DNA of 64,000 nt from Paenibacillus gyeongsangnamensis (GTDB lineage Bacteria; Bacillota; Bacilli; Paenibacillales; NBRC-103111), in the NCBI RefSeq assembly GCF_027533625.1, contig NZ_JAQAGZ010000014.1:1-64000 (forward strand), written 5' to 3'. Shown one piece after another: positions 58,501 to 64,000 of the stretch. The notes under the pieces were generated by a model, which was not told the origin of the DNA, did no database searches, and saw only the letters and a list, made by a program, of their open reading frames with translations. Numbering within the stretch: the first letter of the stretch is position 1; each line of letters opens with the position of its first letter. The position numbers and the translations under genes were made by a program.

Positions 58501-59347
58501 TTATGATCAAAGAAGAGAAGTTGTTCCGAGTGAACGGGGTACACTAACCCTGAAGTATAATGATGACGTGGTTAACCAAGTCGGGTCCGAAATCGCCGTA
58601 TTTTATTTAGGCAACGACGGCATTTGGAGAAACATTGGAGGAACCGTCGATTCGGCTAATAAAACCGTTACCGTTCCGTTCGATAAGTTTGGATATTATG
58701 TGGTAGAGAAGCTAAGGTACAGTTACGATGATATCACCAACCATGATTGGGCCCGTGATATCCTGCAATCGTTATTTGCAAAAGGATATATGCCTGCCAT
58801 TTACAGCGATCAATTCGGTGCATCGGACTATGTAACCAGAGGGGAATTCGCTGCTCTGCTGGTTCGTTCTCTTGGTCTGAGAATGAATTCCGATAATAAC
58901 AATACGTTCATCGATATCGTTCCCGGAAGTCAGTCGGCAACCTGGAGCTACGACGAGATTGAAACGGCGGCTCGAGCGGGAATAGTTCAGGGCTTAAGCA
59001 ATTTGATTTTTGCCCCGGATAAAGCGGTGACCAGGCAAGATGCGTCGGTTATGATTGCCCGCGCTCTGAGTTTGAAATTGGCTGTAAACGATTCGAAGCT
59101 GCAGGCAAAGCTGGATAAGGCGTTTGCGGATAGCGGTACAATCAACTATTATGCTCGCCCGGCGGTAGATGCCTTGAATTCCAGTGGCATTATGGTGGGC
59201 AGTCCCGTACAATCTGCGATTCCCACGAAGGCCAAGCCGCTGATTAATTTCAATCCGACGTCGAATATGACTCGCGCGGAAGCAGCGCAAGTAGCCGTTC
59301 GGCTGCTTCAGAAATACCTTAAAGCTCTTCCGACGAACCTTTCTTAA
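55511..59347 (+). CDS. Large surface protein with C-terminal SLH domains
   Basis: The 1278-residue protein has a signal peptide (about residues 1-28, ending at VHANT). About 1040 residues of Ser/Thr/Asn-rich beta-sandwich-like sequence follow, with repeated Ig-like motifs such as SITVNGQKASVLSNGLFYA and TDVQINGNSATPRTD. Three SLH repeats close it (about residues 1075-1270): ITNHDWARDILQSL, a unit with FIDIVPGSQSATWSYDEIE, and one with FADSGTINYYARPAVDAL. I take the TTG at 55511, 8 nt after GGGAG, because it gives a clean signal peptide; ATG 55496 and 55472 are in frame. The gene is clearly AT-richer than its neighbours. The 208 bp upstream contain a TCGTTATAACGA palindrome (55418-55429). Confidence 0.8.
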   Translation: MTTIKKIISYIMLFALIFSIVPLPAVHANTATFFIPDDGKLASTANLDLSNPANLDRNIARISNSNLMDISGSYQQVTPSTITLTVDQIVQSGGTWQAQTGKTANLNVGTTGNRFQITGVQLFQGFNRLTFTGTQGSSVKTDVFYVLYDSAPIINSLQISSGGQFYDLNESASLVLNSSTAYIQGNSTNATSITVNGQKASVLSNGLFYAPAATLQPGLNKFDITLSNDTDSITVKRQVYYYSSSSPFTQVDVTQDTVPSSSPETHSVLGVTPTFTSTGNKGTLALTFLVPYYNTVINNASTQITVNSSTPNVTIAGSGAANETVITNTYGAPAYKLVSLTTTPFSLQTDASNNLLPNQPVNIGITYTASGNPTPILISGTFSFNLAAGQKIINNIKLLPNYDGSSAVNDNTIATPLDGSQVTSPDFYVLLDTSQPLTLPGDTVSIALQPLGNANLTISSVGVTSSGTVNKGQVFKVSGLPTGSQSLVFAINNGVPYNAKVSYASKNYIDLQNLYNGQVFTIDSSVPQSIPLQGRMIGFGNRMQGTQLLINNADKTSILNPTAVPNTEDYVFGPINLAIGNTGPLFIGENTITIAVDYTDGNTPAGILRHYNKTVKFYIVDSNAPNIIDVRPLTPPSTPRGSLSDPNPANYLPPSPELQKNGTYYSTTLSKFDIYVQGSGADLVTIKEGANTLYSVNPGNFVMPSPNASYSSSDFTGNRSSFKLRLNDVLIPVGTHVYTIEFDNNNGAKVTQTLEVHSENIPYRILSPVPNTGNKIVVNKNFVLFDVEAVGATDVQINGNSATPRTDIPNRYMYTLTGLKGDTDNTISLVIKKSGGDVKASVVVKYVTDPDVGSMYMEQMSSKHSVFNKQLQMTFPKNTVLRRTIDGKIQPQPNLLFGIADPNNGNTELVNDYGQILGTDIDFRTTKPNSGSQTVIPIDATLATQFSKQLGRNHFTRVSSYYWVSAGMGELSKVGASDYQVATGGLAPYSVQGTFTHYDQRREVVPSERGTLTLKYNDDVVNQVGSEIAVFYLGNDGIWRNIGGTVDSANKTVTVPFDKFGYYVVEKLRYSYDDITNHDWARDILQSLFAKGYMPAIYSDQFGASDYVTRGEFAALLVRSLGLRMNSDNNNTFIDIVPGSQSATWSYDEIETAARAGIVQGLSNLIFAPDKAVTRQDASVMIARALSLKLAVNDSKLQAKLDKAFADSGTINYYARPAVDALNSSGIMVGSPVQSAIPTKAKPLINFNPTSNMTRAEAAQVAVRLLQKYLKALPTNLS

Positions 59348-59351
59348 AACC

Positions 59352-59393
59352 ACAAGCCAGAATGGGATCTTTCTTCCCATTCTGGCTTGTTTC
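59352..59393 (+). terminator. Terminator after the large SLH gene
   Basis: ACAAGCCAGAATGGG and its exact complement (59376-59390) form a perfect 15-bp stem around a 9-nt loop, followed by a short T-run. Confidence 0.92.
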
Positions 59394-59663
59394 AAATTTA
59401 TACAAAGTGAGCGTGGATATGGAAAATTATTAGTAATGACGGTGGATATTGATCGTTGTATACTAAGCTTCGTGGGCAGCGATATTACATAAAATGATAG
59501 ATGAAAATGATATACGCTGCGCCTCCAACACCTCCTCGAAAAAAACGTAAAAGTTTTTTTCAAAGAGCGCAACTTTTTAGAGACCGCCGCGTTTAATACA
59601 TTGAAAACACAATAAGCCGGGACAGAGCGGAAGCAACTTGGATAATTTTCTCAAAATATGCTC

Positions 59664-59692
59664 TTTACCTTGTTAGCATGTCAGTGTATAAT
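59664..59692 (+). promoter_or_regulatory. Promoter of the S-layer gene
   Basis: TTTACC (59664-59669) and TATAAT (59687-59692) are 17 bp apart. The resulting leader to the downstream ATG at 59896 is about 195 nt. In the 400-bp gap (59394-59817) the 12-mer TTTAATACATTG occurs twice (59592-59603 and 59748-59759); the second lies in the leader inside a TGCAA...TTGCA hairpin. No other gene is seen there. Confidence 0.75.
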
Positions 59693-59895
59693 GTTAAATG
59701 GCATGCGAGTCTCTATGCATTTATTTATTGTTTACAAGTTTCTGCAATTTAATACATTGCAGACATAACTAATAAAGTTAAAATTCGCTCAACTCTGGGA
59801 AGGGGGTGAATCGGCTAATGAGGGAAAAGAGCTTAAATTCTATTAAACAAAACTCTCAACAACCGAAAGATATTCGAGGAGGAGAAAAAAAGGTT

Positions 59896-62800
59896 ATGAA
59901 GAAAAGTTTATCTGCAATCTTGTCCCTTGCTATGGCATTCTCCATGTTTGCATCCGTAGCAATGGCTGACCAAGCTGACGCTCCAAAAGACTCTTCCAGC
60001 TTCAGCGATCTGAAAGACCTCGACGCGGCTACTAAAGCCAAGTTCGACGAAATGATCAAAGCCGGCATTTTCGACGGCGTTAAAGACGGCGTATTCGGCG
60101 TCAAAGAAAAAATGAACCGTGCGCAATTTGCAAAAGTTGCAGCGCTGGTCTTCCAATTGAAAGTGGACACTTCCCTGAAAACTTCCACTTTCTCCGATGT
60201 GAAAGCTGACGATCCGGCTAACGGCTACGCTCTTCCTTACATCGAAGCACTCGTTAAAGCAGGCATCACTGACGGCTATGCACCAGGCCAATTCAACCCT
60301 GCTGGCGACGTAACGAAAGAACAACTGGCTGCTTTCTTGCTCCGCGGTCTTAACAAAGACTCCGCTGCAAAAGCAACTCCAGGCGTAAGCGACAAAACCG
60401 TTTCCGACTGGGCTAAAGGCTACGTTGCACTGGCTCTTCAATTGAAATTGCTGAGCAACGGCGCTGACGGTACTTTCGGCGGTGCTTCCGCAGCAACTCG
60501 CGACCTGCTGGTACTGGGCTCCTACGAAGCTAAGAAACAATACGTTCCACCGGTTGGTCCGGTTGTAACGAACGTTTCCATCGCTAAAGCAGAAGCTACT
60601 GGCGCTAAAACTGTTACAATCACATTGAACGGTTCCATCGCTGATACTTCCAAGCTGACTGCATCGGTTTCCCGTGGTTCTTCCACAACTCCTCTTGATG
60701 CAACTGCTAAGTGGAACGACGCTAAGAACCAAGTTGTTCTGACGCTGTCCACTAAGCTGACTCAAGGCGACTACACTGCTACCATCGCAGCTGTTAAAGA
60801 TGGCGGCTTGACTGTAGACAAAGGTACTGCAACTCTGTCGGTTCAAGACGAGAAGATCACGAAGATCGAGTTCACGAACGCTAGCGACACGGTTGCTCAA
60901 GGTCCTAAAGTTCGCATCGGCTTCAAAGCTTACAACCAATACAATGAAGTATCCGATCTGTCTGCTTCCCGCTTCAACATTGTAACTAGCCCGGATCTGG
61001 CTAAAGAAGCTAAGGGTGACCAACAGGCAGTTGACCTTAACATTGCTGGCTCCATGAGCAGAACGGTTGGCGGTTCCGTATACGGTACATTGGTAAGAGA
61101 CCAATTGTTTGCTGTTACGATCATCGCTCCTGACAACACTGCTCAAGCAAGCAAAACGTTCAAAGTCGGCGACGTACAATCCGTTGCTAAAGTTGAACTG
61201 GGCGATGTTAAGTATGCTTCCGGCAAAACTCAAATCGAAGCTGGCGACACAGCTTACGTTGCATACAAAGCGTTTGACCAGTACGGCTTTGAAGTAACTG
61301 ATCTGTACACACTGCTGACTGGCACTTCCACTTACACTTCCGGTGCAGGTACGATTGCTAACGGTACGGATTCCTTCGACCTGAACGATCCGGTTACAGG
61401 TACAGCTCGTCACTTCAACGTGAACCATGGCTTCCGCTTCGTTGACGACGAGACTGGCGAGAACAAGCCTTCTCTGAAAGTTATTGCTGCAGACAGCGAT
61501 TCTTCCAGCTACCAGCTTGATCAAGATGTGACACTGTCCGTTGTTGCTAACCAAAGCGGTCAAGTAGCTACGAAGACTACTAAGATTGCAGCTACTAAGA
61601 TTCCTTACGAAGTTTCCTTCGGCGCGTTCAACCAAACGCTGGCTTGGGGCGACGATGATCAATACCTGCCGGTAATTGCAAAGGATAAGTTCGGTACGAC
61701 ATTGACTAACGATGAGCTTGCTTCCTACTATGCGAAGCACCCGAACGACCTGTCCATTTACTACTATGGCAGCTCCGGTGCTTCCGTTAACACTGCGATC
61801 GAAACGACGGGTTCCCGTAAAGGTTCGATCAAAATTAACGGTCTGAATCCTGCCGATGCTTCGACAAGAAAGTCCGGCAGCTTGAACATCAACGTTCTGG
61901 TATCGAAGTCCGGTAAATCGGCTACTTTCAGCAGTCAAGTGAACGAGTACCGTTATCCGAACCAAGTTGTTGTAACGTCCAAGGCGAAGGATGAACTCCT
62001 GCCGAACGCTGATTCCGCATTCCAAATCAAGTTCAAAGACCAATACGGCGAGTTCCTTGATCTGGCTAAAAACCTGAGCATGTATGATCTGACACTCGGT
62101 ATGACTTATACTGGTAGCGTAGATCCTACAACTGTTGCCAATGCCGTATATCTTGTTCTTGATAAGAACAGCGCGATTAACACAAACGTTGGCGGTGCAG
62201 CTGCTACGGTTAACGGCGCAGACCTGAAGAAATATATCATTAACAAGGACATCAAGTTCTCGACGAAGCTCTTTGCTGCTAGCGCAGCTGACTTGACTAC
62301 TGAGGGTACGTTCCAAGCTAAAGCAACTCTGACTAAGGTTAGAAATTTGGATGGCACTCCTGTAACCAACGGTACGCAAATCAGCACGGTAACCAGCATC
62401 GACAGAATCAAAGCAAGCAAAGCTGACACGGACTTGACTTACAGCATCACTCCATTTGCAAATGGCGTTGCTGCTATCAGAAAGTTCTATGAAAGCTTTG
62501 ACTCTATACCTGCAAAACAATCCGAAGCAGAAGCATTGTTCTACGGCAAGCTCGATATTACAGCTAAGGATGGTTCCAAAACCGTTGCTCTTCCTTCTCA
62601 GAAGGCAATCATTACAAACGTAAGTGTATCTAACCAATCTGTAGCAACAGTTGGCTTCAAGCCAGGATCCGGCGGTACAACGAGCTTCATGAATCCTGAT
62701 GTAACTGGCGCAGTATACAATGTTCCTGTTACAGTACCAGTTTCTTCTGCTAACCAAGGGTTCATCGATTCCATCGGTCTGCGCGGTCTTAAAGCAGGTA

Positions 62801-63303
62801 CAACAAGCGTAACCGTTACTGTAACTCCATTCGCAGGCATCACGAAGCAGTTGACCCTGGACAACATCAACATCGTTGAAGACGGTCTGAATGCTGCTTC
62901 CCTGACTGCTCAAGAGAACGGTAAGCTGAAAACTAACATTCCATTGTCCGCATTGACTGTATCCGGTGGCTTGTCGCAATTTAATGACTACATTGCTGGC
63001 AATGTAACATTTGGCGACGTGAAGTTCAAGGATCAATTCGGCAACGAAGTGAAGAATGCTGCGCTTGCTAGAATGGCTGGTACCCTGGGCGTTAACTTCT
63101 ACATCACAGATGTAGTAGTAAACCCAACAGCTACTGGTGTTCAAGCTTCTGACCTGAGCCTTGACCCTGCTACGAAGAACATCATGTTTACTAATGCAAA
63201 ACTTACAGGTACTGACGGCGCACCTGCCATCAAGTCCTTCAAGCTGAACATCAGCACTGCAAACGGTAAGTCGGTATTCGTAGACGTTAACCCTACGAAC
63301 TAA
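59896..63303 (+). CDS. S-layer protein with N-terminal SLH domains
   Basis: The 1135-residue protein is probably the main S-layer subunit. A signal peptide (about residues 1-24, ending AMADQA) is followed by three SLH repeats (about 33-195; FSDLKDLDAATKAKFDEMIK, FSDVKADDPANGYALPYIEA and a third ending near GSYEAKKQY). About 930 residues of beta-rich, Ig-like repeats follow, with no Cys after the signal region. The chosen ATG at 59896 follows GAGGAGGAG. An in-frame ATG at 59818 with its own strong SD (AAGGGGG) would add 26 residues in front of the signal peptide. Codon use is extremely biased: TTA, CTA and TCA are absent from more than 3 kb of the gene, as expected for very high expression. 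Confidence 0.9.
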   Translation: MKKSLSAILSLAMAFSMFASVAMADQADAPKDSSSFSDLKDLDAATKAKFDEMIKAGIFDGVKDGVFGVKEKMNRAQFAKVAALVFQLKVDTSLKTSTFSDVKADDPANGYALPYIEALVKAGITDGYAPGQFNPAGDVTKEQLAAFLLRGLNKDSAAKATPGVSDKTVSDWAKGYVALALQLKLLSNGADGTFGGASAATRDLLVLGSYEAKKQYVPPVGPVVTNVSIAKAEATGAKTVTITLNGSIADTSKLTASVSRGSSTTPLDATAKWNDAKNQVVLTLSTKLTQGDYTATIAAVKDGGLTVDKGTATLSVQDEKITKIEFTNASDTVAQGPKVRIGFKAYNQYNEVSDLSASRFNIVTSPDLAKEAKGDQQAVDLNIAGSMSRTVGGSVYGTLVRDQLFAVTIIAPDNTAQASKTFKVGDVQSVAKVELGDVKYASGKTQIEAGDTAYVAYKAFDQYGFEVTDLYTLLTGTSTYTSGAGTIANGTDSFDLNDPVTGTARHFNVNHGFRFVDDETGENKPSLKVIAADSDSSSYQLDQDVTLSVVANQSGQVATKTTKIAATKIPYEVSFGAFNQTLAWGDDDQYLPVIAKDKFGTTLTNDELASYYAKHPNDLSIYYYGSSGASVNTAIETTGSRKGSIKINGLNPADASTRKSGSLNINVLVSKSGKSATFSSQVNEYRYPNQVVVTSKAKDELLPNADSAFQIKFKDQYGEFLDLAKNLSMYDLTLGMTYTGSVDPTTVANAVYLVLDKNSAINTNVGGAAATVNGADLKKYIINKDIKFSTKLFAASAADLTTEGTFQAKATLTKVRNLDGTPVTNGTQISTVTSIDRIKASKADTDLTYSITPFANGVAAIRKFYESFDSIPAKQSEAEALFYGKLDITAKDGSKTVALPSQKAIITNVSVSNQSVATVGFKPGSGGTTSFMNPDVTGAVYNVPVTVPVSSANQGFIDSIGLRGLKAGTTSVTVTVTPFAGITKQLTLDNINIVEDGLNAASLTAQENGKLKTNIPLSALTVSGGLSQFNDYIAGNVTFGDVKFKDQFGNEVKNAALARMAGTLGVNFYITDVVVNPTATGVQASDLSLDPATKNIMFTNAKLTGTDGAPAIKSFKLNISTANGKSVFVDVNPTN

Positions 63304-63317
63304 TTTATCAAAGCTTT

Positions 63318-63353
63318 AAATAAAAAGAGGGCCCTCGTGGTCCTCTTTTTATT
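63318..63353 (+). terminator. Terminator after the S-layer gene
   Basis: AAATAAAAAGAGG pairs with CCTCTTTTTATTT, with GGCC/GGTC inside and a 5-nt loop. The U-rich right arm gives efficient termination. Confidence 0.93.
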
Positions 63354-63494
63354 TCCTACATAAGTGCAGGACTAAGATGAGACCAACCTATGTAAACAGA
63401 ATAACTGCTGCAATACCTATACATAACTTAAGATTTCGTTTAAGCTATTAAGAGTAGACCAACCTTGTTATTTTCATTAAGGAGAATTAAATTA

Positions 63495-64000
63495 ATGAAT
63501 AAAAGGAAGCTAACTTTTTGCCTAGCTGTAGGGCTTGTAAGCATACCGTTTGTTGTCCACGCCGACACTAACACTACTTCATCCCAACCCGGTTCAGTCG
63601 ACGACCCTGTCATCACCAAAAGCTACTTTGATCAAAATATTAAACAAAAAGTTGCGGACGAGCTTGGCAAGCAAAGCATTACCGAGGATAAAGTGAAGCA
63701 GCTTATTGCTGCGGAACTGGCCAAGCAACCGTCAGGAGGCGGCACGCCAAGCAGCTCCGGCTCTAGCGGCAATACAGGTACGTCTTCACCAAGCACAACG
63801 CCAGCTGTTTCTCCGTCGAATCTCACCATACTCAAGCTCGAGCAAGGTCAAACCCTTTACGGAGGACAAGGTACCGAGTTTATCGTACGTACCGGCAAAG
63901 CACAGGTCTTTAGCACCGACGACAACGGAGTAGCCGATGTGACATCGGGTAAAGATATTGCAGCTGGTCAGACGGCCGAGCTTAACCATCTGCTGATCGT
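63495..64000 (+). CDS. Secreted protein of unknown function, cut by the window end
   Basis: The frame is open from ATG 63495 to the last base (168 codons seen); the 3' end is outside the window. AAGGAG lies about 10 nt upstream. The protein has a signal peptide (about residues 1-23, cut near VVHADT), a charged helical stretch (KQKVADELGKQ, KVKQLIAAELAKQ) and a Gly/Ser/Thr/Pro linker. A beta-rich domain with LEQGQTLYGGQGTEFIVRTG and DVTSGKDIAAGQTAELNHLL follows. I do not recognise a characterised family. It follows the S-layer terminator by about 140 bp and probably has its own promoter. Confidence 0.8.
   Translation, partial: MNKRKLTFCLAVGLVSIPFVVHADTNTTSSQPGSVDDPVITKSYFDQNIKQKVADELGKQSITEDKVKQLIAAELAKQPSGGGTPSSSGSSGNTGTSSPSTTPAVSPSNLTILKLEQGQTLYGGQGTEFIVRTGKAQVFSTDDNGVADVTSGKDIAAGQTAELNHLLI

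Noticed and set aside
59908-63144. 1078-codon open frame on the minus strand opposite the S-layer gene
   Set aside because: It is in codon register with the S-layer frame and exists because the sense gene avoids TTA, CTA and TCA. The translation is Cys/Ser/Arg-rich nonsense with no SD or domain.

Overview
The window comes from a spore-forming Firmicute of the Paenibacillus type. Three sets of genes point there. The sporulation genes are spoIIR, spoIID, spoIIQ and spoIIID. The nuo operon has eleven subunits and no NADH-oxidising module. A csaB-tagA-tagO locus is followed by proteins with S-layer homology (SLH) domains and a large S-layer protein. Gene order from prfA through ywlC, ywlE, glyA, upp and atp, and later ywzB-murA-spoIID-spoIIQ-spoIIID-mbl-flhO-flhP-fabZ, resembles the Bacillus subtilis ywl/ywm/ywp region. 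Nearly all genes lie on the + strand, many with strong SD sites and several with GTG or TTG starts.

Layout. 1-600: palindromic repeats and two minus-strand tRNAs (Arg-CCU, Pro-CGG). 673-1650: tadA (minus), a DnaA-box cluster, and a promoter with a long leader that looks like a c-di-GMP-I riboswitch. 1652-3152: a PilZ protein and an amidase. 3348-10056: ychF, prfA, prmC, spoIIR, ywlC, mntP, ywlE. 10094-12740: a ZTP riboswitch and terminator ahead of rpiB-ywlG-glyA. 12806-14093: a DUF3052-like gene and a frameshifted alpha/beta hydrolase remnant. 14285-16232: upp behind a leader terminator, then a UDP-GlcNAc 2-epimerase. 16351-23995: the ATP synthase operon (atpZ-like, atpI, atpBEFHAGDC) with hairpin repeats between its distal genes. 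24029-34986: nuoABCDHIJKLMN. 34851-35189: repeats. 35297-37822: an SLH-anchored subtilisin. 38001-46910: ywzB, murA, spoIID, spoIIQ, spoIIID, mbl, flhO, flhP, epuA, a CDP-alcohol phosphatidyltransferase, fabZ. 46972-64000: pgcA, a DUF5693 membrane protein, csaB, tagA, tagO, two SLH proteins, the S-layer protein, and a truncated secreted protein.

How the genes work together. The epimerase, PgcA, TagO and TagA plausibly build a ManNAc/GlcNAc-type secondary cell-wall polymer. CsaB adds the pyruvate ketal that SLH domains bind, and four SLH proteins in the window would use that anchor. atp and nuo sit back to back as two large energy operons. The sporulation genes carry recognisable sigma-F and sigma-E promoters that fit forespore and mother-cell timing. 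The most rewarding non-coding items are the two riboswitch-type leaders, the upp leader, the inverted-repeat motif shared by the spoIIR and spoIIQ promoters, the dual in-frame starts of the S-layer gene, and a set of intergenic palindromes. No CRISPR array, insertion sequence, prophage or rRNA was seen.
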